NCBI GenBank assembly: GCA_046757205.1
Contig: JBHHXR010000206.1
Coordinates: forward strand, 1 to 6,204
Reading direction: 5' to 3'
DNA from: JBHHXR01 sp046757205
Lineage (GTDB): Bacteria; Pseudomonadota; Alphaproteobacteria; Rhodobacterales; Rhodobacteraceae
DNA: 6,204 nt
In this document: one piece after another, positions 1-6,204 of the stretch
Position numbering within the stretch: the first letter of the stretch is position 1
Layout: every line of letters starts with the position of its first letter
Position numbers and translations under genes: made by a program
The notes under the pieces: generated by a model
What the model was told of the DNA's origin: nothing
What the model saw: only the letters and a program-made list of their open reading frames with translations
Databases searched by the model: none

Positions 1-384
1 GCCCGCTTCGCCATCATGCCGATGGCTTTCTGTTTTCCCGGCTACGACGGCAAGGGTTCCGACCTGCCGCCGCCGGCCATCTGCGCCAGGACATGGCACG
101 AGAGGGCGTTGTCGCACATGCCTTCGGTGCGGCTGACGCTGCTTGTGGGCGGATACGCGCAACGCTGGCTCATCCGTCGCGAAGGAGGGGCTGCGCCGGT
201 AACGGAAACCGTCCGCAACTGGAAAAGGTTCGGCCCGGGCGTGATTCCCCTGCCGCACCCCAGTTGGCGAAACACCGGGTGGCTCAGGAAGAACCCCTGG
301 TTCGAAACCGAGGTGCTGCCGGAACTGCGGTGCCGTGTCGCCGAGGCGCTGATGAGGACGGAAGATGAGAACAACGCCGCTTGA
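1..384 (+). CDS. Uracil-DNA glycosylase family protein, C-terminal part (5' end outside window)
   Basis: The frame is open from base 1 and ends at TGA 382-384, giving 127 visible residues; the true start lies upstream of the window. The fragment reads like the C-terminal two thirds of a small uracil-DNA glycosylase-superfamily protein (about 190-200 residues in relatives I recall). Visible landmarks are a 'MAFCFPG' segment near the start, a hydrophobic strand 'RLTLLVGGYAQRW' (visible residues 44-56), and 'PLPHPSWRN' (83-91) followed by 'NPWFE'. The His-Pro-Ser motif is the DNA-intercalating loop that carries the catalytic His in several UDG families. Members remove uracil from DNA to start base-excision repair, but the first catalytic motif lies outside the window, so activity and exact family cannot be judged. 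The ATG codons at 16 and 22 are internal Met codons, because conserved-looking sequence continues upstream of them. The 3' end overlaps the next gene by 20 nt, suggesting a shared transcript. Confidence 0.8.
   Translation, partial: ARFAIMPMAFCFPGYDGKGSDLPPPAICARTWHERALSHMPSVRLTLLVGGYAQRWLIRREGGAAPVTETVRNWKRFGPGVIPLPHPSWRNTGWLRKNPWFETEVLPELRCRVAEALMRTEDENNAA
354..358 (+). promoter_or_regulatory. Ribosome binding site of the SseB-family gene
   Basis: GAGGA lies 6 nt upstream of the ATG at 365, inside the end of the upstream UDG-family gene. The good match and spacing support ATG 365 as the start over the later in-frame ATG at codon 13. Confidence 0.6.
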
Positions 385-1147
385 CCATGCCGCCGCCGGG
401 ATGACTGCCGACGCGGAGGAGGCGGTTCGGCGGCGGTTCTACGAGCGTCTTGCCGATACCGAGCTCTACGTGATCCTCGAAAGCGAAGCGTCCGGCGAAC
501 GCGTATCGCCAAGGGTGTTCGAGACCTCGGAGGGCCGCTTCGCTGTGGCGTTCGACCTTGCCGAAAGACTGGCCGGTTTCACCAGCCAGCCCACCCCGAC
601 GATGACCATAGCCGGGCGCGCGCTCATGGCGATGCTGGCGGGGCGCGGCATTGGGCTGGGCATCAACCCGGGTGTCGCGCCGTCGAGCCATCTGTTGCCG
701 CCGGAAGCGGTGGACTGGATCGCCATGGCGGCCGGCGCGCAGCCAAGCCGGAGGAATGAACTGCCGCAGCGGTTTGGCCCCGCCGGCGCGATCTCGCCTG
801 CCCTCAAGGAGGCGCTCAGATCCAAACTGAACGCGATTGCCGGGGTCGCCGGCGCGGCGTACCTGGCGACCGGCGTCTTTCTCGACGGCCGGCGGTCCGT
901 CGTGATTTCGCTCTTCGACGTTCCGCCGGCGTTTCACAAGGCGGTGGCGACGGCGGTGACCGATGCCGTGGTGTTTTGCGGCGAAGCTCCGGCGGCGCCG
1001 GATGTCCTGCTTCTCGCGTCCCGCAGCCCGGAGGCTCGGGAAATCCGGAAGGTCGGCGATCCGCTGGAACTGGCCCGACCGGATCCGCCCACATCCTCAG
1101 GCCCGGGGCCGGGCAGGGATCCGGCCGAGCCGCCCAGATTGCGATAA
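365..1147 (+). CDS. SseB family protein
   Basis: This gene encodes 260 residues, ending at TAA 1145-1147. The N-terminal half (about residues 20-125) looks like the SseB N-terminal domain: 'RRRFYERLADTELYVILE' (23-40), 'RVFETSEGRFAVAFD' (50-64) and the signature-like 'GLGINPGVAPSSHLLPP' (97-113). A second alpha/beta domain follows (about 143-232), then a Pro/Gly-rich tail (about 238-260) that looks disordered. There is no signal peptide or membrane segment, so a cytoplasmic protein is expected. The family is named after Salmonella SseB, but domain relatives are widespread in bacteria without type III secretion, and their role in alphaproteobacteria is unknown to me; the name should not be read as a secretion function. 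The start is chosen for the GAGGA site 6 nt upstream. The gene overlaps the UDG-family gene by 20 nt and converges on ghrA with 5 nt between stops. Family assignment is fairly sure; function is open. Confidence 0.85.
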   Translation: MRTTPLDHAAAGMTADAEEAVRRRFYERLADTELYVILESEASGERVSPRVFETSEGRFAVAFDLAERLAGFTSQPTPTMTIAGRALMAMLAGRGIGLGINPGVAPSSHLLPPEAVDWIAMAAGAQPSRRNELPQRFGPAGAISPALKEALRSKLNAIAGVAGAAYLATGVFLDGRRSVVISLFDVPPAFHKAVATAVTDAVVFCGEAPAAPDVLLLASRSPEAREIRKVGDPLELARPDPPTSSGPGPGRDPAEPPRLR

Positions 1148-1152
1148 ACCGC

Positions 1153-2088
1153 TCAGTACCCCCGCTGGCGGTCAACCGGGAAAAGAAAAGGTTCGCCGCG
1201 TTCGCCTCGCGCGACATTTCTGGCGATGATCTGCGACGCGCTCGCGGCGCGCGTGTCGGAAGCAATATGCGGTGTTACCGTAACGCCGGGGTGGCTCCAG
1301 AAGCGGTGGCCAGCCGGCAGGGGCTCTTCCCGGAACACATCGAGCGTCGCGTGCCCGAGCTTGCCGTCGTCCAGCGCCTGAAGAAGCGCTTCATCGTCAA
1401 TCAATGCGCCACGGCCGGGATTGAGGATAACGGCGCCGTCGGGCAGCAGCGCGATGCGGTGCCGATCGATGATGTTCTCCGTCTCCGGTGTGAGCGGCAG
1501 CAGAAGCACCAGTATCCGGCTCGTCCTGAGTATTTCCTTCAGGCCATCGTCGCCGCTGAGACAGGTGATACCATCCAGCCGCTTCGCTCGCCGGCTCCAG
1601 CCGCTGACATCGAAATTGAGCCCGCGAAGGGCAACCGCACAGGCCGCTCCGAGTTCGCCAAGCCCCAGGATACCGACGCGGCGTTCCCGCGCCAGCGGCG
1701 GGATCATGTCGTGCCGCCAAGTGCCGTCCTGCCTCAGGACGAACTCGTCGATTCCGAGGTGATGCCGCAGCACGTGGCCGGTAACCCACTCCACCATGCC
1801 CTCGGTAAGCCCCGAATCCACCATCCGGCACAGGGGCACCCGGATGGTCGGGTTGGTTGCGATGGTCTCGACGCCCGCCCACAGGCTGAGCACGGCCTTC
1901 AGACCGGTGAAAGGCGTGAAGTCGGCGAGGCCGCTTGACGGTGAATAGATCACGTACTGCACATCGGCGGGGTCGTGAAACTCCGTGCGCAGATCCACAA
2001 CCAGGCCAAGCTCGGCAAACGCGCGATCGAGGTGCCGGCGGTAATCCGGCCAACTGTGTTTTTCTCCGGCAAAGAGAACGTTCGGCAT
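1153..2088 (-). CDS. ghrA: Glyoxylate/hydroxypyruvate reductase A (D-2-hydroxyacid dehydrogenase)
   Basis: This gene encodes 311 residues, essentially the length of E. coli GhrA (312), and ends in 'VDRQRGY', close to the GhrA ending 'VDRARGY'. It is a cytoplasmic enzyme of the D-isomer-specific 2-hydroxyacid dehydrogenase family, expected to reduce glyoxylate to glycolate and hydroxypyruvate to glycerate with NAD(P)H. The Rossmann motif GLGELG is at 142-147. The catalytic triad is visible: Arg226 in 'NPGRGALID', Glu255 in 'REEPLP' and His274 in 'TPHIAS'. After the second strand the sequence is 'WSRRAKR' (164-170), without the acidic residue typical of NAD users; the arginines suggest preference for NADPH (inference). 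The start is ATG 2088, 11 nt after the rodA stop, with a weak AGGT overlapping that stop, so it is probably the last gene of the mre/rod operon. Exact substrate is not proven by sequence. No known elongasome role. Confidence 0.93.
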   Translation of the reverse strand: MPNVLFAGEKHSWPDYRRHLDRAFAELGLVVDLRTEFHDPADVQYVIYSPSSGLADFTPFTGLKAVLSLWAGVETIATNPTIRVPLCRMVDSGLTEGMVEWVTGHVLRHHLGIDEFVLRQDGTWRHDMIPPLARERRVGILGLGELGAACAVALRGLNFDVSGWSRRAKRLDGITCLSGDDGLKEILRTSRILVLLLPLTPETENIIDRHRIALLPDGAVILNPGRGALIDDEALLQALDDGKLGHATLDVFREEPLPAGHRFWSHPGVTVTPHIASDTRAASASQIIARNVARGERGEPFLFPVDRQRGY

Positions 2089-2097
2089 GATATCGGT

Positions 2098-2101
2098 ACC
2101 T
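2098..2101 (-). promoter_or_regulatory. Weak ribosome binding site of ghrA
   Basis: On the minus strand AGGT lies 9 nt before the ghrA ATG and overlaps the rodA TAG stop codon (2100-2102). The match is short, so ghrA may depend partly on ribosomes finishing rodA. Confidence 0.35.
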
Positions 2102-3239
2102 ATCTCGGGCGGTGAATATGGGCGCTCTGGATCAATCCGAACGCCGCCATCAGCACGAGCATCGCCGATCCGCCATATGACACCAGCGGCAGCGGAACGC
2201 CGACGACCGGCGCAAGCCCCATGACCATGGCCATGTTGACGGCGAAGAAAAAGAAGAACGTCGCGGCCAGCCCTCCGGTCAGCAATGCGCCGAACCGGTT
2301 GCGGTTCGACATGGCCGAGGCGAGGCAGAACACGACCACCAGCGCGTAGAGGATCAACAATGTGCTGCCGCCGACAAATCCGAATTCCTCGGCCAGCGTG
2401 GTGAAGATGAAGTCGGTCTGCTTCTCGGGCAGGAAGTTCAGCCGGCTCTGGGTGCCGGCCATGAAACCGCGCCCGGTCAGGCCGCCGGAACCCAGCGCGA
2501 TCTTCGACTGGGTGATGTGGTATCCGGCGCCCAGCGGATCAAGAGAAGGATCAAGAAAGGTCTCGATCCTCTTGAACTGATAGTCCTTTATCAACTGCCA
2601 CGGCGTTCCCCGGCTGGTCATCACGGCAGCAACAAGGCCGGATACCGCCGCCGCCGCGCCGCCGAAATACCACCAGCTCACGCCGGCCAGGAACATCACG
2701 ACGCCGCCGCCGGCCACCAGCAGGATCGCGGTTCCCAGGTCGGGCTGCTTCAGAACCAGCACCACCGGGACGGCAGTCAGCAGGAGCGGCAGCAGCACCC
2801 AGAACGGACGCGAAACCTTTTTCGGGTCCAGCCAGTCGTAGTAGAGCGCCAGCGCCATCACCAGGCTGACCTTCATCACTTCCGACGGCTGCAGGCGCAT
2901 GAAGCCGAGATTGATCCACCGCTGCGCCCCCATGCCGACTTCGCCGACAACCTCGACCGCGACCAGCAACCCGAGGCTGCCGACATAGGCGAACGGGGTG
3001 ACGCCGCGCCAATAGTGCAGCGGGATCATGGCGATGACGAACATCACGGCCAATCCCGTCACGAAACGCACGATCTGCGGAAACGCCCAGGGCCGGAGGG
3101 AACCGTCGGCGACCGAATAGAGCATCACGAACCCGAAAAACGCCACTGCGCAGAGCAGGATCACCAGGGGCCAGCTCAGGTAGAGGACCTTGGACAACCC
3201 TTTGGGAACCTGCCGGTCCGGTTGAACGGCAAACGTCAT
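2100..3239 (-). CDS. rodA: RodA, SEDS-family peptidoglycan glycosyltransferase of the elongasome
   Basis: This 379-residue polytopic inner-membrane protein is of normal RodA length. It polymerises lipid II into glycan strands and acts as a pair with PBP2. About ten membrane segments can be seen, roughly at 20-42, 54-74, 81-100, 121-136, 146-164, 168-186, 188-207, 288-308, 318-341 and 348-371. SEDS landmarks are present in order: 'GAQRWINLG' (104-112), 'QPSEVMK' (117-123), 'KQPDLGTA' (164-171), 'SGGLTGRGF' (251-259), 'FLPEKQTDFIF' (269-279) and 'PLPLVSYGGSAM' (349-360). Asp276 in 'QTDF' matches the essential Asp of RodA (Asp262 in E. coli). These motifs favour RodA over FtsW, as does the position right after PBP2. 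The ATG at 3239 overlaps the mrdA stop (ATGA), and an AGGG site lies 7 nt upstream. No missing key residues were seen. Confidence 0.96.
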   Translation of the reverse strand: MTFAVQPDRQVPKGLSKVLYLSWPLVILLCAVAFFGFVMLYSVADGSLRPWAFPQIVRFVTGLAVMFVIAMIPLHYWRGVTPFAYVGSLGLLVAVEVVGEVGMGAQRWINLGFMRLQPSEVMKVSLVMALALYYDWLDPKKVSRPFWVLLPLLLTAVPVVLVLKQPDLGTAILLVAGGGVVMFLAGVSWWYFGGAAAAVSGLVAAVMTSRGTPWQLIKDYQFKRIETFLDPSLDPLGAGYHITQSKIALGSGGLTGRGFMAGTQSRLNFLPEKQTDFIFTTLAEEFGFVGGSTLLILYALVVVFCLASAMSNRNRFGALLTGGLAATFFFFFAVNMAMVMGLAPVVGVPLPLVSYGGSAMLVLMAAFGLIQSAHIHRPR

Positions 3240-5173
3240 GCCCGGTCCCTGCCGGAGGTTCCGCCCTGCGGTGCCTGGGGTTGCTCGGCGTCGCGCTTTT
3301 CCTTGATCCGCTTGCGCTCGGCCGCCGGATACGCTTCCAGCGGCGGCCGGGGGCCGAACAGAGCGAACATCATGATGTCGCGCGCGATCGGCGCTGCCGC
3401 GCGCGATCCGCCACCGCCATGCTCAACCACCACCGAAACGGCGTATCGGGGGTTCTTGTAGGGCGCGAAGGCGATGAACAGCGCGTGATCGCGCCGGTTC
3501 CAGGGCAGGTCCTCGTTGCGGGTCACGCCGCGCCGCCGTTCTTCGGGTGTGATGATCCGGACCTGGCTGGTTCCGGTCTTCCCGGCCAGCGCCATTTCTT
3601 CCAGCGCGATCCGCGACCGGTAGGCGGTGCCGCCGAGTTCGTTGGAGACGCCGAACATGCCTTGGCGCACGCGTGCCAGGGATGCTTCGGAAACGCCCAG
3701 ATCGTCGGCATCCGGGCGGGAAACGGGAACGCCGTTGACGGCTCGGATCAGCCGGGGCGTTGTCGCCTTTCCCGAGGCGATGCGCGCCGTCATCACCGCA
3801 AGGTTCAAGGGCGAGGCCAGCACGAATCCCTGGCCGATGCCGGTGTTCAGCGTGTCGCCGGGGTGCCAGCCCTCGTTCTGGGTCCGCCGCTTCCAGTTGT
3901 CGTCGGGCACGATGCCGGTGGAAATCGCCGGTATCGGCAAATCGTGGGCGACGCCCAGCCCGAGGCGCCGCGCCATGGCGGCGATGCGGTCGATGCCGAC
4001 CTTTCGGGCCGTGTCGTAGTAGAACACGTCGCAGGATTTCTTCAGGCTGTCGTGGAGGTTCACGTGCCCGTGTCCGCCGCGTTTCCAGCAGTGGAAGCGC
4101 CGCCGGCCGAGCTGGTAGTAGCCCGGGCACCACACGGTGTCCTGGGGCCTGATCAGGCCGGCCTCCTGCGCCGCCAGCGCGACCGCGACCTTGAAGGTCG
4201 AACCGGGCGGATAGCCGCCGGAGACGGGCTTGTTGGAGAGCGGCCTGTATTCGTTGTCCAGAAGGGCGTTCCAGTCCTTTGATGTGATGCCAAAAACGAA
4301 GTTGTTGGGGTCGAAGCTCGGCGCCGAGGCCATGCACAGGATGTCACCATTGCGGGAATCTATCACCACCGCGGCGGCACTTTGCCCTTCCATCCTTTTC
4401 AGCGCGTAATTCTGCAGCGCCGCGTCGACCGTCAGGTGCAGGTCGTCGCCCGGCATCCCGTTGTCCCGGCTCAGCTCGCGCATGACCCGGCCCGCGGAGT
4501 TCACCTCGATCCGGCTGTTGCCCGCATGCCCGCGTAGCTGGGTCTCGCGCACTTTCTCGATGCCGGTCTTGCCGATCTGGAATTTCGGGATCTGGAGAAC
4601 CGGGTCCGGATTTTCGAGCCTGGCCAGGTCGCTGTCGCTCACCGGTCCGACATAGCCCACGATATTGGCGAAGTCGGGACCCTTGGGATAGTGCCGTGTC
4701 AAGCCCACCTCGGTAATCACGCCGGGCAGGGCAGGGGCGTTGACCGATACCCGTGAAAACTCCTCCCAGCTGAGGTGCTCGGCGACCGAGACCGGAACAA
4801 AGGCGCTGCGGCGCTTCATTTCCCGCAGGACGCGGGCACGCCGCTCTTCGTCGATCGTGATCAGCCGGCGCAAACTGTCCAGCACCCTGTCCACGTTTCC
4901 CGCCTGTTCGCGAACGATGGTTACCTGGTAGTTCTGTTCGTTGATCGCCACGGGAATCCCGCTGCGGTCGAATATCAGCCCGCGCTCCGGCGGCAACAGG
5001 CGGATGTTGATCCGGTTTTCCTCCGCCAGCAGGAAGAATTTCTCCGATTGCTCGACCTGGAGCTGCCGCAGCCGCCAGCCGAGCATGCCGACAACGCCGA
5101 GTTGCAAACCGAGAAGGACCGCGCCACGACGGGTTATCCGTCCCGACCGGGGATCGTTGACAGGGGTTCTCAT
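3236..5173 (-). CDS. mrdA: Penicillin-binding protein 2, elongasome transpeptidase
   Basis: This gene encodes 645 residues, a normal class B PBP2 length, and cross-links the peptidoglycan made by RodA during side-wall growth. A short Arg-rich cytoplasmic end (to about 16) precedes one membrane anchor (about 17-34). The periplasmic pedestal domain starts near 45 with 'RGLIFDRSGIPVA' (64-76). The transpeptidase domain (about 260-605) carries all three active-site motifs: STFK with nucleophile Ser325 and Lys328, SCD at 380-382 (the SxN-like motif, Asp form typical of PBP2), and KTGT at 532-535. Cys349, Cys362, His368 and Cys381 form a likely metal site (see findings). The C-terminal tail (about 611-645) is charged and Pro/Gly-rich. 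The frame stays open upstream to 5452, but the start at 5173 is preferred: it overlaps the mreD stop as ATGA and gives the normal N-terminus. Upstream of this ATG no strong Shine-Dalgarno is seen, so translation is probably coupled to mreD. Also called pbpA or pbp2. Confidence 0.96.
   Translation of the reverse strand: MRTPVNDPRSGRITRRGAVLLGLQLGVVGMLGWRLRQLQVEQSEKFFLLAEENRINIRLLPPERGLIFDRSGIPVAINEQNYQVTIVREQAGNVDRVLDSLRRLITIDEERRARVLREMKRRSAFVPVSVAEHLSWEEFSRVSVNAPALPGVITEVGLTRHYPKGPDFANIVGYVGPVSDSDLARLENPDPVLQIPKFQIGKTGIEKVRETQLRGHAGNSRIEVNSAGRVMRELSRDNGMPGDDLHLTVDAALQNYALKRMEGQSAAAVVIDSRNGDILCMASAPSFDPNNFVFGITSKDWNALLDNEYRPLSNKPVSGGYPPGSTFKVAVALAAQEAGLIRPQDTVWCPGYYQLGRRRFHCWKRGGHGHVNLHDSLKKSCDVFYYDTARKVGIDRIAAMARRLGLGVAHDLPIPAISTGIVPDDNWKRRTQNEGWHPGDTLNTGIGQGFVLASPLNLAVMTARIASGKATTPRLIRAVNGVPVSRPDADDLGVSEASLARVRQGMFGVSNELGGTAYRSRIALEEMALAGKTGTSQVRIITPEERRRGVTRNEDLPWNRRDHALFIAFAPYKNPRYAVSVVVEHGGGGSRAAAPIARDIMMFALFGPRPPLEAYPAAERKRIKEKRDAEQPQAPQGGTSGRDRA
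3247..3250 (-). promoter_or_regulatory. Ribosome binding site of rodA
   Basis: AGGG on the minus strand lies 7 nt before the rodA ATG, within the last codons of mrdA. It supports the start at 3239, which is also set by the ATGA overlap with the mrdA stop. Confidence 0.45.
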
Positions 5174-5712
5174 GCCGATCGACCCAGCCCGACGGCGACC
5201 GGGCGCGTTCGCGGAAACCTGACTCTCAGTCCCCAGTGAACGACGGCGGCGACAACGGGGTAAGATACCAGCGTCGTTATGTAGTACCGGGCCATATCCA
5301 CGATCTGGACGTTGGGCGCGAAGGCGACCGCAAGCAGAATGCTCCGGGCAAGAAGCACCAGGGCGAACAGGCCGGCAAACCAGAGGAACTCGAATACGAA
5401 CGGGTACTCGCGGATCGAGCGAATGTTCTGGCGCATCGCTTCGGTCCCCCACATCAACAGGAGTGCGCCGAGACCGACGGGCCCGCCAAGCAGAATGTCA
5501 GCCATCAAACCGACAGCGCCGACCAGCAGGAAGGGCGCCGCGAGCGGTCTGCGAACCACCCAGCAGGCGCACAGGGCAAAGACCAGATCCGGCATCGGGC
5601 GGCGGTCCGCGGACAGGCCGAGCGGCAGCAGAAGTGTCAGTATGGCAAATCCGCCGGCGGCCAGGAACAGAAGGCGCTGAAACCAGATCGACGTAGTGAC
5701 GCGGTGCTTCAA
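5170..5712 (-). CDS. mreD: Rod shape-determining protein MreD
   Basis: This 180-residue inner-membrane protein is of normal MreD length, in the canonical place between mreC and mrdA. MreD is a membrane partner of MreC in the elongasome and helps control PBP2 and RodA. Five or so hydrophobic segments are visible (about 13-33, 42-62, 64-90, 105-131 and 143-162). The segment 'RRPMPDLVFALCACWVVRRP' (37-56) and 'DILLGGPVGLGAL' (72-84) are typical of alphaproteobacterial MreD, a family poorly conserved overall. The start is TTG at 5710-5712: it overlaps the mreC stop as TTGA and has GGAGG 7 nt upstream. The next in-frame ATG is codon 40, which would remove the first membrane segment. The stop overlaps the mrdA start as ATGA. 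Confidence 0.93.
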   Translation of the reverse strand: MKHRVTTSIWFQRLLFLAAGGFAILTLLLPLGLSADRRPMPDLVFALCACWVVRRPLAAPFLLVGAVGLMADILLGGPVGLGALLLMWGTEAMRQNIRSIREYPFVFEFLWFAGLFALVLLARSILLAVAFAPNVQIVDMARYYITTLVSYPVVAAVVHWGLRVRFPRTRPVAVGLGRSA

Positions 5713-6204
5713 TTTCCCGCCTCCGGTTGCGCATCGGTCTCCTGCCCGGGCTGCGCGGTATCGGGCAGCAGCGGTCCCACGAGTTCCTCCGAATTGCCGA
5801 TTGTCGCCGAACGCCTGACCCGAAGCACGCGGATAAACTCAAGGCGCCGGTAGTCGGCGGCAGGCCTGACGCGCAATCGGCCGTCGCTGCCGCGCGCCAC
5901 CTGACCGACGAGCAGTTCGGCGGGAAACAGGCCGGCCGCCCCCGAGGTCACCACCCGGTCGCTTGGCTGGATCTGTTCCGGATCCTCGACGAATTGAAGC
6001 AGCGGTACCGATGAATTGTCGCCGGCGACGATGGCGCGCTGACCGGAGGGCTGCACGATAACCGGCACGCGGCTGTTGATATCGGTCAGGAAGATGACGC
6101 GTGACGCGCGTTCGCCGACGCCGGACATTCGCCCGACAAGGCCCAGGTCGTCCATGGCGGCGGCACCGTCGATGACACCGTCCTGCCGGCCGATGTTGAG
6201 AAGC
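5709..6204 (-). CDS. mreC: Rod shape-determining protein MreC, C-terminal part (5' end outside window)
   Basis: 164 residues are visible before TGA 5711-5709; the frame is open to the right edge, so the N-terminus (cytoplasmic end, membrane anchor and coiled coil) is missing. The visible part is most of the periplasmic beta-domain region: 'LLNIGRQDGVIDGAAAMD' (1-18), 'GLVGRMSGVGERASRVIFLTD' (21-41), 'NSRVPV' (43-48), 'AIVAGDNSS' (57-65), 'DRVVTSGAAGLFPAELLVGQV' (82-102) and 'RVRPAADYRRLEFIRVL' (111-127), the normal order in MreC. MreC is a bitopic periplasmic scaffold that self-assembles and binds and activates PBP2. A polar Pro/Glu-rich tail (about 135-164) follows the folded part. The Met at 6155 is internal, because MreC-like sequence continues upstream of it. 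The mreC stop overlaps the mreD start by TTGA. The promoter should lie beyond the window. Confidence 0.93.
   Translation of the reverse strand, partial: LLNIGRQDGVIDGAAAMDDLGLVGRMSGVGERASRVIFLTDINSRVPVIVQPSGQRAIVAGDNSSVPLLQFVEDPEQIQPSDRVVTSGAAGLFPAELLVGQVARGSDGRLRVRPAADYRRLEFIRVLRVRRSATIGNSEELVGPLLPDTAQPGQETDAQPEAGN
5720..5724 (-). promoter_or_regulatory. Ribosome binding site of mreD, supporting its TTG start
   Basis: A full GGAGG on the minus strand lies 7 nt before the TTG at 5712, inside the final codons of mreC. It is the strongest Shine-Dalgarno in the operon segment and marks the rare TTG as the real start. Confidence 0.65.

Noticed and set aside
284..937. Minus-strand open frames opposite the UDG-family and SseB-family genes.
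   Set aside because: Arg-rich shadow translations crossing two real genes; no domain or ribosome site that stands out.
1079..1124. GC-rich inverted repeat near the end of the SseB-family gene as a Rho-independent terminator.
   Set aside because: The outer 8-bp stem encloses a 30-nt loop and no T-run follows on either strand; it also lies within coding sequence.
976..1938. 320-codon plus-strand open frame antisense to ghrA and overlapping the SseB-family gene.
   Set aside because: Long antisense frames are common in GC-rich DNA. The translation is low in structure, with no recognisable domain, and ghrA on the other strand is unmistakable.
2517..3461. 314-codon plus-strand open frame antisense to rodA and the end of mrdA.
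   Set aside because: Rich in His, Gln, Arg and Pro, as expected from the complement of membrane-protein codons; no domain; both opposite genes are certain.
3281..4282. 333-codon plus-strand open frame antisense to the mrdA transpeptidase region.
   Set aside because: Complement of a conserved catalytic domain; no recognisable protein features or convincing start.
5174..5452. In-frame upstream extension of PBP2 by 93 residues.
   Set aside because: It overlaps mreD almost entirely, is Arg/Pro-rich with no PBP-like features, and the ATG at 5173 has the ATGA overlap and gives a normal N-terminus before the membrane anchor.
1..6204. Search for a defence system, mobile element, CRISPR array, or novel gene cluster.
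   Set aside because: Every stretch is covered by recognisable housekeeping genes. No direct repeats, transposase, integrase, tRNA or compositional break was seen by eye.

Overview
The window looks like ordinary chromosomal DNA from a GC-rich alphaproteobacterium. Genes are tightly packed, third positions are GC-rich, and the order mreC-mreD-mrdA-rodA followed by a ghrA-type reductase, together with the wording of the GhrA and SseB-like proteins, recalls Rhodobacterales and relatives. That placement is inference from recalled family sequences; no rRNA or other marker gene is present.

Layout. Two plus-strand genes occupy the left end: the 3' part of a uracil-DNA-glycosylase-family gene (1-384, its start lies outside the window) and an SseB-family gene (365-1147) that overlaps it by 20 nt. 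From 1153 to the right edge everything is on the minus strand. Read in the direction of transcription (right to left) it is mreC (partial, 5' end outside the window), mreD, mrdA (PBP2), rodA and ghrA. The plus and minus blocks converge with only 5 nt between the stop codons of the SseB-family gene and ghrA.

How the genes work together. MreC, MreD, PBP2 and RodA are core parts of the elongasome (Rod complex), which builds peptidoglycan in the side wall of rod-shaped bacteria. MreC and MreD link the cytoskeleton to the enzymes and regulate them, RodA polymerises glycan strands from lipid II, and PBP2 cross-links them. The four reading frames are chained by 4-nt stop/start overlaps (TTGA, ATGA, ATGA), which suggests coupled translation. 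ghrA follows rodA after 11 nt and is probably cotranscribed; its product is a 2-hydroxyacid dehydrogenase with no known part in wall synthesis.

No stretch over about 12 nt is free of genes. I saw no promoter, intrinsic terminator, RNA gene, CRISPR array, insertion sequence or attachment site. The operon promoter should lie beyond the right edge, upstream of mreC (probably upstream of mreB). I found no previously undescribed system. The observations most worth a second look are a probable Cys3His metal site in PBP2, the TTG start of mreD, and the terminator-less convergent junction.
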